A DNA stretch of 64,000 nucleotides from Microbacterium sp. KUDC0406 (GTDB lineage: Bacteria; Actinomycetota; Actinomycetes; Actinomycetales; Microbacteriaceae): contig NZ_CP091138.1 of assembly GCF_021582875.1 (NCBI RefSeq), positions 1,674,001-1,738,000 of the forward strand, read 5' to 3'. Below, one piece after another: positions 7,713-17,043 of the stretch. Positions within the stretch are counted from its first letter, which is position 1; each line of letters starts with the position of its first letter. The position numbers and the translations under genes were made by a program. The notes below the pieces were generated by a model. The model was not told the DNA's origin, searched no databases, and saw nothing but the letters and a program-made list of their open reading frames with translations.

Positions 7713-10622
7713 CTACTTCTTCGAGGTGTCCGAGGAAGTGTCCGACAGGTCGAGCAGCTTCTGCACGGCCGCCGTCAGCTTCTTGTCCGCGGCCGCGAAC
7801 GCCTCCAGGTCGCCGGCCTTCAGGGCGGCGTCCCGGGCGGTCATCGCCTCCGAGGCATCCGCCAGCGCCTGCTTCTCGGCATCGGCGGGCTGGTCGGGCG
7901 TCGTCGGCTCGGTCGGGGTCTCGCCCTCATCCGTCGGAGGCACGTCCTCATCGCCGCCGGCGGCGCCGGCGTCGCCGCCGAACAATGCGTCGAGTGCCTC
8001 GGTCAGGGTGTCCTCGAAGGCGACCTGATCGCCGAACGCCACCAGGATCTTGCGCAGGTTCGGCAGCTGGGTGCCCTTCGACTGCTGCACGTAGACCGGC
8101 TGGACGTAGAGCAGACCGCCGCCGACCGGCAGGGTCAGCAGGTTGCCGTACTTCACCTCGGACTCGCCCTGCTGCATCAGGTTGACCTGCTGCGCCACCG
8201 TGGTGTTCGAGTTGAAGGTGTTCTGCACCTGACCGGGGCCGGGGACCGTGGTGTCGGTGTCGACCTCGAGCAGCTGCAGCTTGCCGTACGTGTCGGCCTT
8301 CTCGCCCTTCGTCGAGCCGGCATCCGAGTCGACCGACAGGTAGCCCATCAGCACCTCTCGGGTGCTCTGCCCCTGCGAGGCGGGGATGAACGTCGAGTAC
8401 ATCGAGAACCGCGACGTGTCGTCACCCGGCATCCGCATCGACAGGTAGTACGGCGGCTGGGACTGGTTCGACGACTGGGGGTCGTCCGGGGTCTGCCAGC
8501 GGTTGTCCTCCTGCGCGAAGGAGTTCGCGTCCTTGATGTGGTAGATGCCGAGCATGTTGCGCTGCACCTTGAACAGGTCGGTCGGGTACCGGACGTGGCT
8601 CATCAGATCGCCCGACATCTGGCTGATCGGCTTGACGGTCGACGGGAACACCTTCTGCCAGGTCTGCAGCACCGGGTCCTCGTCGTCCCAGGCGTACAGC
8701 GTGACCGATCCGTCGTAGGCGTCGACCGTGGCCTTGACCGAGTTGCGGATGTAGTTGATCTCGTCGAACGACACCGCCGATGCCGGGTTGGTCGAATCGG
8801 CGATCGCGTCGCGCAGGCTCACCTTCGACGCGTACGGGTACGTCGCGCTCGTGGTGAAGCCGTCAACGATCCAGACGATCCGGCCGTCGACGACGCTGGG
8901 GTACGGGTCGCTGTCGAGGGTCAGGTACGGGGCGACCTTCTGCACGCGGTCACGCGGGTTCCGGTCGTACAGGATCTGCGACTCGGGGTTGACGAGGTCC
9001 GAGAACAGGATCTGCTCGGACTGGAACTTCAGCGCGTACAGCAGCTTGGTGAACGTGTTGCCGATGCGCGGGCCGCCGTCGCCCTTGAAGGTCGTCTTGG
9101 TGTCGGAACCGCCGTCCTTCCCGCCGCGCGGGTAGTCGATCTCGACCGGTGTGGTGCCCTCGGGGGCGCCGACGATCGAGTAGTCCGGCGAGTGCTCGCC
9201 GAAGTACACCCGCGGCTCGTACTTCTCGCTGTCGGTGAGGAAGCCGGATGACGGGATGCCCTGCTCCAGGAACACCGGCTCGCCGTCGGTGGTGCGCTGG
9301 TTGCCCGCCATCGCCACGAGGCCGTAGCCGTGCGTGTAGACCGCGGCGCGGTTGTTCCAGCTGTCGCCGCCGCCGAGCTTGGTCATGTCGAGCTCGCGGA
9401 CCGCGACGACCGTGTCCTGCATCTTGCCGTCGATCTCGTAGCGGTCGACGTCGAGGTCGGTGCCGAACTGGTAGTACGAGCGGTACTGCTGCAGCTGCGC
9501 CACGGTGGGGCTGATGATGTTCGGGTCCATGATGCGGACGGATGCCGTGGTCTCGGCGTCTTCGCGCAGCTGGCCCTTCTCGGTGTCGGTCTTGGCCTTG
9601 ACCGGCGTGACCGTCATGTCGTCGACGCCGTAGGCCGTCTTCGTGCTGTCGATGTTGCGGTCGTAGAACTCCGCCTGCAGCCGGTTCTGGTTCGGCTTCA
9701 CCTGGAAGGTGGTGACGATCCAGGGGTAGCCGACGCCGACGACGAGGGATGCCACCACGAGCAGCGCGGTCGCCGCGAGCGGGAAGCGCCAGCGGCCGAT
9801 GATCGCGGTGACGAAGAAGAGGATCGCGACGACGGCCGCGATGATCGACAGGATCGCAAGTCCGGGAATGGTCGCGTTCACGCCGGTGTACGCCGGTCCC
9901 GTGATGCGGTCATCCGGCTGGGTCAGGGTCAGGTAGCGGTCCAGCCACAGGCTGACGGCCTGGACGGCCAGGTAGAGGCCGGCGAGGACGGCGAGCTGGA
10001 TGCGGGCCGGCTTCGAGATGCGCAGCTCACGCTGCCCGATCCGCACCGATCCGTACAGGTACGACACCAGCGCGGTGATCACCAGGCACAGCAGCAGCAC
10101 GGCCGAGACGAACGCGAGCAGCATGTGGTAGAAGGGCATCGCGAACAGGTAGAACCCGGTGTCGACGCCGAACTCGGGGTCCTTCACGCTCGTGGTGACG
10201 CCGTTCGCCCACAGCCACACCACGCGCCAGTTGCCCGCGGAGGCGAACCCCGCGAAGACGCCGAAGAAGATGGGCATGCCCCACATCGCCAGACGGCGCA
10301 GCGGCTCGACGACCTCCTGGTAGCGGTCCAGCTGCGAGCTCAGCCGCACATAGACAGGGCGCAGCCGATAGGCGAGCTGGATGCACAGGAACAACGGCAC
10401 GGCCATGCCGAGGAACCCGACGACGAACATCACCGCCATCGCCACCCACTGGGTCGTCAGCACCGACGCGAATCCGAGCTGGTCGAACCAGAGGAACTCG
10501 GTGTAGAGCGAGGCGAACACGAAGAACCCGGCGATCAGCGCCGCGATGACGACGAGCGAGATCGTGAGGATTCTTCGGGAAGTCCGGGGCGTGGCCGCAG
10601 TCGGCGCAGGGTTCGAGGTCAC
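7713..10622 (-). CDS. UPF0182 family membrane protein
   Basis: A 969-residue member of UPF0182 (COG1615), a large actinobacterial/cyanobacterial membrane protein of unknown function. The first ~300 residues hold about seven membrane segments (for example ILTISLVVIAALIAGFFVF and VAMAVMFVVGFLGMAVPLF), followed by a large extracytoplasmic domain with ITPTVAQLQQYRSYY-like and YFGEHSPDYSIVG blocks. The C-terminal ~90 residues are acidic and Ala-rich with a probable helical tail. The ATG at 10622 gives MTSNPAPTAATP. It lies 86 bp downstream of the PDZ/Lon-type protease gene, the same neighbour as in mycobacteria (Rv3193c/Rv3194c, from memory). No frameshift is seen. Confidence 0.95.
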   Translation of the reverse strand: MTSNPAPTAATPRTSRRILTISLVVIAALIAGFFVFASLYTEFLWFDQLGFASVLTTQWVAMAVMFVVGFLGMAVPLFLCIQLAYRLRPVYVRLSSQLDRYQEVVEPLRRLAMWGMPIFFGVFAGFASAGNWRVVWLWANGVTTSVKDPEFGVDTGFYLFAMPFYHMLLAFVSAVLLLCLVITALVSYLYGSVRIGQRELRISKPARIQLAVLAGLYLAVQAVSLWLDRYLTLTQPDDRITGPAYTGVNATIPGLAILSIIAAVVAILFFVTAIIGRWRFPLAATALLVVASLVVGVGYPWIVTTFQVKPNQNRLQAEFYDRNIDSTKTAYGVDDMTVTPVKAKTDTEKGQLREDAETTASVRIMDPNIISPTVAQLQQYRSYYQFGTDLDVDRYEIDGKMQDTVVAVRELDMTKLGGGDSWNNRAAVYTHGYGLVAMAGNQRTTDGEPVFLEQGIPSSGFLTDSEKYEPRVYFGEHSPDYSIVGAPEGTTPVEIDYPRGGKDGGSDTKTTFKGDGGPRIGNTFTKLLYALKFQSEQILFSDLVNPESQILYDRNPRDRVQKVAPYLTLDSDPYPSVVDGRIVWIVDGFTTSATYPYASKVSLRDAIADSTNPASAVSFDEINYIRNSVKATVDAYDGSVTLYAWDDEDPVLQTWQKVFPSTVKPISQMSGDLMSHVRYPTDLFKVQRNMLGIYHIKDANSFAQEDNRWQTPDDPQSSNQSQPPYYLSMRMPGDDTSRFSMYSTFIPASQGQSTREVLMGYLSVDSDAGSTKGEKADTYGKLQLLEVDTDTTVPGPGQVQNTFNSNTTVAQQVNLMQQGESEVKYGNLLTLPVGGGLLYVQPVYVQQSKGTQLPNLRKILVAFGDQVAFEDTLTEALDALFGGDAGAAGGDEDVPPTDEGETPTEPTTPDQPADAEKQALADASEAMTARDAALKAGDLEAFAAADKKLTAAVQKLLDLSDTSSDTSKK

Positions 10623-10678
10623 CCGTCCATCCTAGGCAGGCCGTCTGTGGACCGGCTTCGTAACGGAATGGTCTCGGA

Positions 10679-10717
10679 CGCTTCGACAGGCTCAGCGGCC
10701 GAGCCGGTCAGGGACCC
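10679..10717. repeat. Interspersed repeat, CTTCGACAGGCTCAG family
   Basis: CGCTTCGACAGGCTCAGCG followed by CCGAGCCGGTCAGGGACCC lies in the gap upstream of the UPF0182 gene and runs over the last codons of the upstream gene. The core CTTCGACAGGCTCAG recurs at 18691 and, inverted with one change, at 18661 and 21903. Confidence 0.7.
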
Positions 10718-11793
10718 TTGCAGGTGGGCAGCTTCGAGGTGTCGCCGCCCTTCGAGATCACGTCGAGGATGTGCAGCGAGTCCTCGAGCGTCTCGGTGCT
10801 GAACACCCGAAGACCGTCCGGCACGTGACCCGCGACCTCGTCGCAGTTGGCCTGCGGCGCCAGGAAGACGGATGCACCGGCATCCCTCGCCCCGTACAGC
10901 TTCTGACGGATGCCGCCGATCGGCCCGACAGTGCCGTCGGCCTCGATGGTGCCGGTGCCGGCGACGTTCTTCCCGCCGTTGAGCTCGCCGGGGGTGAGAG
11001 TGTCGATGATCCCGAGGGCGAACATCATGCCGGCACTCGGACCGCCGACGTTGTCGAGCTGTATCGTGACGTCGATCGGGAAGTCGTACGTGGTCGTCAG
11101 GGAGATCCCGATCAGCCACGTCGTCGTCCCGTTCACCGTCTGCTTCTCCGGCGTCAGCGAGACCTGCTGCTCGGCGCCGTTGCGGTCCACCGTCAGCTCG
11201 ACGGCCTTCCCGTCGCTCTTCTGCACCTCTTCGCGGAGCACCGTGGCCGAGGAGACCGGCTGCCCGTCGATCGCGACGATGACGTCTCCGGCCTCGAGCA
11301 CGCCGTCAGCGGGGCTGTCCTTGACGGCCTCGACCACTTCGACCTTCGCGCCGACGTCGTAGCCCAGCTCTCCGAGCGCCGCGGCGGTCGCCTCGTGCTG
11401 CGAGTTCACCATCAGCTCGGCGTTCTGCTTGTCGCGCTGCTCGGAGGTGACGCCCTCGGGGAACACCACGTCGATCGGCACGACGGCCCGCGCAGGGTCG
11501 ACCCACGCGACGGCCAGTTCGGCCCAGCTCGGTGTGCGCTCGCGGTTGCCGACGACCTGGACGGTCGTGAGGTCGAGCGTGCCCCCGGTGGGGAACGTCT
11601 CGGCGCCGTCGACCTCGATCAGCGGCACCTGCTCGCCGTCGGCGTCTTTCGCGGTGCCGAGCGTGTCGAACACCGGGCCCGGCCGCTGGATCACGTACGG
11701 CGTGGGGATGAAGGTGAGCGCCACGAGCGCGGCCAGCGCGACGACGAGCGCCCAGACGCCTACGCCGAGCCGCCGGGACCGGGGTGTGGACAC
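10708..11793 (-). CDS. PDZ domain plus Lon-type (S16) serine protease, YlbL-like
   Basis: Membrane-anchored protease of 361 residues. Residues 10-28 form an N-terminal membrane anchor (VGVWALVVALAALVALTFI), then a PDZ domain with VLEAGDVIVAIDGQPV, then a Lon-like peptidase domain. The Ser-Lys dyad is visible: Ser in GGPSAGMMFALG and Lys in GGIRQKLYGARDAG. It probably cleaves membrane or envelope proteins. The next gene on the same strand is UPF0182; the upstream neighbour, the zincin-like gene at 11909, is divergent. The last codons run into a repeat element. Confidence 0.93.
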   Translation of the reverse strand: MSTPRSRRLGVGVWALVVALAALVALTFIPTPYVIQRPGPVFDTLGTAKDADGEQVPLIEVDGAETFPTGGTLDLTTVQVVGNRERTPSWAELAVAWVDPARAVVPIDVVFPEGVTSEQRDKQNAELMVNSQHEATAAALGELGYDVGAKVEVVEAVKDSPADGVLEAGDVIVAIDGQPVSSATVLREEVQKSDGKAVELTVDRNGAEQQVSLTPEKQTVNGTTTWLIGISLTTTYDFPIDVTIQLDNVGGPSAGMMFALGIIDTLTPGELNGGKNVAGTGTIEADGTVGPIGGIRQKLYGARDAGASVFLAPQANCDEVAGHVPDGLRVFSTETLEDSLHILDVISKGGDTSKLPTCKGP

Positions 11794-11908
11794 GGGCGAC
11801 CTCCGACGTTCGCGAGCGGCGTACAGGGATCCGCGTCCGTCCGGGACCTGCGCAGAAACCTGTGACTAGCGTAGAGGTCACAGGCTTTCCGCGTGCTGAG
11901 AGGGCGAC

Positions 11909-13330
11909 ATGAGCGACGACCGACCCGACCCGTCCGACTTCGAGGAGTTCCTGCGCCGGATGATGTCCGGCGAGGGCATCGACCCGGATGCGCTGCGCGA
12001 TGCCATGGGCAGCATGAACGGCTTCGAGGTCGACCCGGCACAGATGCAGGCGTTCTTCGCACAGATGCAGGGTGCCTTCAGCGGCGACCCGTGGGAGAGC
12101 ACCCAGCGCCAGGCGCTGCACATCGCGAACCAGGACGGGCAGGGCATCACCGACGGATCGCGCAGCTCGCTGGCGGATGCCTTCGGTCTGGCGAATCTGT
12201 GGCTGAGCGAGGCCACCACGCTCTCCGAGCTGTCCGCATCGCCGCGCGCGATGACCCGCGGCGAGTGGGTCGAGCAGACGCTTCCGGTGTGGAAGGAGAT
12301 CGCAGGCCCGGTGTCGACGAGCATCGCCGATGCCCTGACGCAGGCGCTGGGCACCCAGGCTCCGGAGGAGATGCGCGGCATGGTGCAGGGGGCGGGACAG
12401 CTGATGCGGGGGCTGGGCGCCTCGGTGTTCGCCGTGCAGTTCGGCCGGGTGCTCGGAGAGCTGTCCCTCGAAGTGGTCTCGGGCGGCGACGTCGGCATCC
12501 CGGTGCTGCCCGCGGGGACCGCGGCCGTGATCCCGCAGAACATCGCCGCGTTCGGTGAAGGGCTCGAGATACCCGAGGATCAGATCGCGCTCTATCTCGC
12601 CGTGCGCGAGCTCGCCTACGCGCGGCTGTACCGGCACGCGAAGTGGCTGCACCTGCACCTGATGTCGCAGATCACCGAGTTCGCGCGTGGCGTCGAGGTC
12701 GATGTGGATGCGCTGCAGGACGTCGCGGAACGTCTCGACCCGTCCGATCCCGAGGAGCTGCGGGCGGCCATCGAGGGCGGCGCGCTTCTGCCGGCGCAGT
12801 CGGAGGCGCAGCGCGAGGCTCTCACGCGGCTCGAGAACCTGGTCGCGACGATCGACGGCTGGGTGGATGTCGTGACGACCGAGGCGATCTCGCGGCTGCC
12901 CGACGGCGCGCGTCTGGCCGAGGCCGCTCGCCGCCGCCGCGCCGTCGGCGGTCCGGCCGAGGACGCGCTCGGCGCTCTGGTCGGGCTGAAGCTGCGTCCG
13001 CGCCGGCTGCGCGAGGCGTCCGCGATGTGGCGCGCCGTGACGGATGCTGTCGGCGTGCGCGCCCGCGATGCGCTGTGGGACTACCCCGACCTCATGCCGC
13101 AGGCCTCGGACATCGACGACCCCGCCGCGCTGATCACCAGGCTCCAGGCGGGCGAGCGCGGCGAGGCGCCGGCTGCCGACGAGTTCGACGAGGCGCTGGC
13201 GCGGCTGCTCGACGGCGACGACTTCGGCGGTTCCCCCTCCGAGGACGAGTCCCCCGACGAGGACGACGCCCCCGACGAGGGCGAGTCCCCCGACGAGGAC
13301 GACGCCCCCGACGGCCCCCGCCCGGTGTAG
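11909..13330 (+). CDS. Zincin-like (DUF2342/zincin_1) protein with acidic repeat tail
   Basis: A 473-residue member of the zincin_1 family (COG5282), annotated as zinc-dependent metalloprotease in actinobacteria. I see no canonical HExxH; the corresponding region reads VRELAYARLYRHAKWLHLHL. Other blocks are GAGQLMRGLGASVFAVQFG, VLPAGTAAVIPQN and EWVEQTLPVWKEI. The last ~35 residues are an acidic, probably disordered repeat built from DESPDEDDAPDEGE units, encoded by nearly identical tandem DNA. It is divergent from the PDZ/Lon-type gene and followed by the ThiF/TOMM-like gene, as around Rv3195-Rv3196. Enzyme activity is not supported by a visible active site. Confidence 0.85.
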   Translation: MSDDRPDPSDFEEFLRRMMSGEGIDPDALRDAMGSMNGFEVDPAQMQAFFAQMQGAFSGDPWESTQRQALHIANQDGQGITDGSRSSLADAFGLANLWLSEATTLSELSASPRAMTRGEWVEQTLPVWKEIAGPVSTSIADALTQALGTQAPEEMRGMVQGAGQLMRGLGASVFAVQFGRVLGELSLEVVSGGDVGIPVLPAGTAAVIPQNIAAFGEGLEIPEDQIALYLAVRELAYARLYRHAKWLHLHLMSQITEFARGVEVDVDALQDVAERLDPSDPEELRAAIEGGALLPAQSEAQREALTRLENLVATIDGWVDVVTTEAISRLPDGARLAEAARRRRAVGGPAEDALGALVGLKLRPRRLREASAMWRAVTDAVGVRARDALWDYPDLMPQASDIDDPAALITRLQAGERGEAPAADEFDEALARLLDGDDFGGSPSEDESPDEDDAPDEGESPDEDDAPDGPRPV

Positions 13331-13349
13331 CCCCTCACCTGCGCTGAAG

Positions 13350-13407
13350 GCGTTTCGTCTCGTCGCTGCGCTCCTCGCTCAACGACCGGGAGGCTGAACG
13401 TTCAGCC
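13350..13407. repeat. Interspersed repeat, TTTCGTCTC...CTCAACGACC family, with 16-bp palindrome
   Basis: GCGTTTCGTCTC at 13350 leads through a GC-rich middle to CTCGCTCAACGACC at 13387, then a perfect 16-bp palindrome, GGCTGAACGTTCAGCC (13392-13407). Related copies lie at 21981, 22583 and 31804. It occupies the gap between the zincin-like and ThiF-like genes. Confidence 0.7.
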
Positions 13408-13524
13408 CGCTGATTCCCGCTCCCCTACCTCCCCCTCCCTCCACAGCGCGGCCGCTCCAAGGAGTTCTCCACAGACCAGCCGAACACCAACAACCGCGTC
13501 GGCGACCCACGCCATGATCGACCC

Positions 13525-14393
13525 ATGAGCCCGCTCAGTCCGACGACGATCACACGACTGGATCCTCGATACCCGCTGCTCTGGCGCGATGAGTCCGTCA
13601 TCCAGTTCGGCATCGAAGCCGTCGTCCATGTCGACGCCACCGCCCCCTGGGTCGAACCCCTGCTCGCGTGCCTCGCCTCCGGCATCCGGCTCTCGACCTT
13701 CGACTTCGTCGCGCACCGCGTCGGCGCCCCGCGCCAGCAGGCGCGCGATCTGCTGACGCTGCTCCGCCCGGTGCTGTGCGACGACCCGCCACCGGCGCCG
13801 GCGTTCTGGATCGAGGGAGTGAACCTCGCCGACGACCGCGCTCTCCCGCGCATGGCGGGCTGCCTGCTCGAGGAGGGACTGGAGCGCGGCAGCCGTGACG
13901 ATCCGGCAGATGTCGGGGTGATCGTCGTCGAGGGCGCCGCATCCGCCCTGCAGTTCGCCGGATACCTGCGCGACGACGTGGCGCACCTGCCCGTGGCGTT
14001 CGAGGCCGCCGCCATGACGATCGGACCGCTGGTGCGTCCGGGAGAGACGCCGTGTCTGGCCTGCCGCGACGAGCACGAGACCCGACGTGATCCGGTCTGG
14101 CCGAGGCTGCACGCTCAGCTGATCGGCCGCCGCACCGGAGCGCTCGCTTCGGCACGCCTCGCTCGAGCTGCCGCGCTGACGGCTCGCATCCTGCGCACGC
14201 CGTTGGCGGAGGCGGGAATGGTCGCCCGGGTCAGCCCCGACGGACGGACCGCATGGCACTCGGTGAGATTTCACGGAGGATGCCAGTGCCGCGAGCTGTC
14301 GTCCCGATCTCTGCGAGGAAGCGGGACGGAGCCCGCCCCCTCGTCCCGCGCTCCGCGCCCACGACAGCGAGAGCGTACGCGCGGCCCGCGTGA
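13525..14393 (+). CDS. ThiF/TOMM-type cyclodehydratase-like protein (stop shifted by an apparent indel)
   Basis: Conserved actinobacterial protein of about 290 residues, related to the E1-like/TOMM precursor-binding proteins but standing alone. It has an N-terminal winged-helix-like part (LLACLASGIRLSTFDFVAHRV region), a degenerate nucleotide-binding half, and two cysteine pairs, PCLACRDEHETRRDPVW and GGCQCR, likely one zinc site. As sequenced the frame runs on to 14922 through the neighbouring helicase. Adding one C to the C5 tract at 14336-14340 ends it at TGA 14391-14393 after YARPA, and the same base repairs the convergent helicase. No YcaO, leader peptide or dehydrogenase lies nearby, so it is not a peptide-antibiotic cluster. 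Confidence 0.72.
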
Positions 14394-15951
14394 GTCCGAC
14401 GTACGCGAGCCGCCGCTCCTCGTCGACCTGCTCGAAGGTCGTGGCGTACGAGATGGGCAGCGACCCCTCGTTCCATCCGGCCAAGTGCACGTGCGGCCAT
14501 TCCAGCCCCTTCGCCGCGTGCAGGGTCGACAGTGTCACTGTGCGCAGCTCCGGCTCGTGCTGGTCCTTCGCCCGCGCGCTCAGCGCCTCGGCGAAACTGC
14601 GCAGCGTGGTGTCCGCCGACGCCTCCTCCGCGAGACGCAGGATCGCCCGCCGCGCCTCCCAGGCGTCGCGCTGCGCACCGCCCGCCTGCGGCGGCTCCTC
14701 GGACAGGCCGAGGTTGCGCAGCACGTCGCGCACCGTCGGCAGGAAGCCCGCTGCGGTCGGGGCGACCGCTGCGGCGCGCAGCGCCAGCACCGCCTGCCGC
14801 ACCTCGGGCATGTCGAAGAATCTCGTGCCGCCGAGCACCGTGGTCGGGATGCCCTGCGCGGCGAGCGCCTGCTGCAGTGGAGCGGACTGCGCGTGGGCCC
14901 GGTACAGCACGGCGATGTCTGAGGGTGAAGCTCCTGCCTGGATGCGGGCGGCGATGGCCGCCGCCACCCCTTCGGCCTCCTCGGTCTCGGTGTCGAAGGC
15001 CGTGACCGTCGGAGCATCCGCGATGAAGGACTCCCGTGCCGGCACGAGCGCCAGTGCGCCGGGCCGTCCGTGCATGAGCGCGTTGGCCACGGCGAGGATC
15101 GGCGCCTGGGAGCGGTAGTTGGTCTCCAGCCGCACGACGGTGGCGTCCGGATGGCGGCGTCCGAACTCGAGCAGGTACCGCTGCTGCGCCCCGGCGAAGG
15201 AGTAGATCGTCTGGCTCGCGTCGCCGACCACGCAGATGTCGCGCCGCTCCCCCAGCCACAGTTCGAGCAGGCGGTCCTGCAGCGGGGAGACGTCCTGGTA
15301 CTCGTCGACGGTGAAGTGCCGGTACTGCTCGTGCACGGCTGCGGCGACGCGGGGCTCGGCCTCGAGCATGCCCGCGCACGCCAGCAGCACGTCCTCGAAG
15401 TCGAGCTGCCGGCGCTCGTCCTTGATGCGCTCGTAGGCGTGCATCATGGCGGCGAGTCTGTCGGCGTCGACGCCGGCGACCGCGCGACCGAGTTCCGCGT
15501 ACCGGTCGATCGAGATCATCGACACCTTGCGCCACTCGATCTCGGCGGCGATGTCGCGCAGCGTGGCCGTGCTGGGCCGGATCCGCAGCTCGTCGGCGGC
15601 CTGCCCGAGCATCCGCACCTTGTTCTTCACGATCGAGGGTGCCTGATCGCCGGCGAGGGTCGGCCAGAAGAAGTTGAGCTGGGCGAGCGCCGCGGCGTGG
15701 AAGGTGCGCGCGGCGACCCCCTCGACACCGAGTGCGCGCAGACGACCGCGCAGTTCGCCGGCGGCCTTCGCGGTGAAGGTGACCGCCATCACCCGCGACG
15801 GCGAATACGCCCCGACGTCGACGCCGTGTGCGATGCGGTGCGTGATCACACGGGTCTTGCCGGTGCCGGCTCCCGCGAGCACCGCCACCGGCCCGCGCAG
15901 CACGGATGCCGCTTCCCGCTGCCTTTCGTCCAGAGCGTCGAGTGCGCTCAC
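14231..15951 (-). CDS. UvrD/Rep-family DNA helicase, UvrD2-like (frameshifted near 3' end)
   Basis: Superfamily 1A 3'-5' DNA helicase. Walker A is AGAGTGKTRVITHRI, motif II is FTVDEYQDVSPLQ, motif III VVGDASQTIYSFAGA, motif IV ETNYRSQAP, motif V TLHAAKGLEW and motif VI YVGLTRAARTLSLSW. The GTG start at 15951 overlaps the NudC stop (GTGA), implying coupled translation. The last ~35 residues (RAPSRFLAEIGTTARG to stop at 14231) are in another frame; one missing G in the G5 run (minus strand, 14336-14340) explains this. The corrected length is about 573 residues, shorter than mycobacterial UvrD2, and there is no C-terminal HRDC domain. It has no nuclease domain. Synteny with nudC-uvrD2 supports the orthology. 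Confidence 0.88.
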
Positions 15952-16925
15952 TTCGGCACTTCGTCCCGCTGCGCCCACTCGGCACGGCGCTCGCTTCGCC
16001 CGCTCGGCACGGCGTTCGCGCTCTCCTCGTACCAGTCGATGATCAGGGCACGGGCGATGGAGGACGGCCCCGGCAGTCCGACCGGCCCCTCGCCCTTCAG
16101 CGCCGCGCCGATCTCGGCACGGGTCAGCCAGCGAACGTCGATGATCTCCTCGCCGTCGGCGACGGCCTGCTCGTCGATGGCGGTGGCGCGGAAGCCGAGC
16201 ATGAGCGAGCGCGGGTAGGGCCATGGCTGGGAGGACACGTAGCGCACGGACTCCAGCCGCACCCCGGCCTCCTCGAGGATCTCGCGGTGCACGGTGGTCT
16301 CGAGCGACTCGCCGGCCTCGAGGAACCCGGCGAAGCAGGAGTGCATGCGTCCCTGCCAGTTCGCGTTCGCGCCGAGCAGCAGTCGCTCGCCGTCCGCGCT
16401 CTCGATCGCCACGATCACTGCCGGGTCGGTGCGCGGGAAGTGCTCGCGCCCGCAGGACGGGCAGTGCCGCGACCAGCCGGCCTGGCGCAGCTCGGTCTCG
16501 GATCCGCACGCCGGGCAGAACCGGAAGCCGGTCAGCCAGTCGGCCAGGGCGACGGCCTCGATGAGCAGTTCGGCCTCCGCGGCCGGGAGCACTCCGCCGG
16601 CGTCGCGCACGGCCGACCACGCCCCCTCGTCGACGGACGCCGAGTCCGCGGGCACGGCGTCGATGGCGACCGTGTCGGCGGGCGCATCCTCGACGACGGC
16701 GAGCAGCACGGGCGCTCCGCCCGCATCACGTCCGAGCAGGGCCCACTCCCGCGCCCCGATCACGTCGGCGGGCGCCACTCGCAGCAGCGCACCACCCGAC
16801 ACCCGGGCGCGCCGGTCGTGCACGACGATCACACGTGTCGCCTCGTCGGCCCGCAGGCCGTCGATGATCCCGGGTGCATCGCGCAGGTCGCCTGCGCGGT
16901 CGAGAGGGCTCGGCTCGACGATCAT
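15948..16925 (-). CDS. nudC: NAD(+) diphosphatase (NADH pyrophosphatase)
   Basis: Nudix hydrolase of 325 residues that splits NAD(H) to NMN(H) and AMP and may remove NAD caps from RNA. It has an N-terminal domain, then a Cys4 zinc ribbon (CPACG and CPSCG around residues 150-172), then the Nudix box GFLEAGESLE...REILEEAG with all key residues, followed by SQPWPYPRSLMLGF, the NudC signature motif. The ATG at 16925 has AGAAGGAG upstream. The C-terminal ~25 residues (SGRSERRAEWAQRDE) are repeat-like in DNA. The stop overlaps the helicase start. Confidence 0.95.
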   Translation of the reverse strand: MIVEPSPLDRAGDLRDAPGIIDGLRADEATRVIVVHDRRARVSGGALLRVAPADVIGAREWALLGRDAGGAPVLLAVVEDAPADTVAIDAVPADSASVDEGAWSAVRDAGGVLPAAEAELLIEAVALADWLTGFRFCPACGSETELRQAGWSRHCPSCGREHFPRTDPAVIVAIESADGERLLLGANANWQGRMHSCFAGFLEAGESLETTVHREILEEAGVRLESVRYVSSQPWPYPRSLMLGFRATAIDEQAVADGEEIIDVRWLTRAEIGAALKGEGPVGLPGPSSIARALIIDWYEESANAVPSGRSERRAEWAQRDEVPK

Positions 16926-17043
16926 GTGCTCCTTCTTCTCCACGGGATCTCCACGGCGGCGGGGCCCCGCCGGCCCGACGGCCTGTGCCGGATCGGGCGT
17001 GGCGTGGGCGTCACGCCCGGGATGCCGACCTACCCTGGAGGGC

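Noticed and set aside
7710..10802. Two long plus-strand frames opposite the UPF0182 gene
   Set aside because: Mirror of a clearly conserved membrane protein; no start signals or domains.
13525..14393. TOMM/azole peptide biosynthetic cluster
   Set aside because: Only an E1-like protein is present; no YcaO, dehydrogenase, transporter or precursor peptide within reach.
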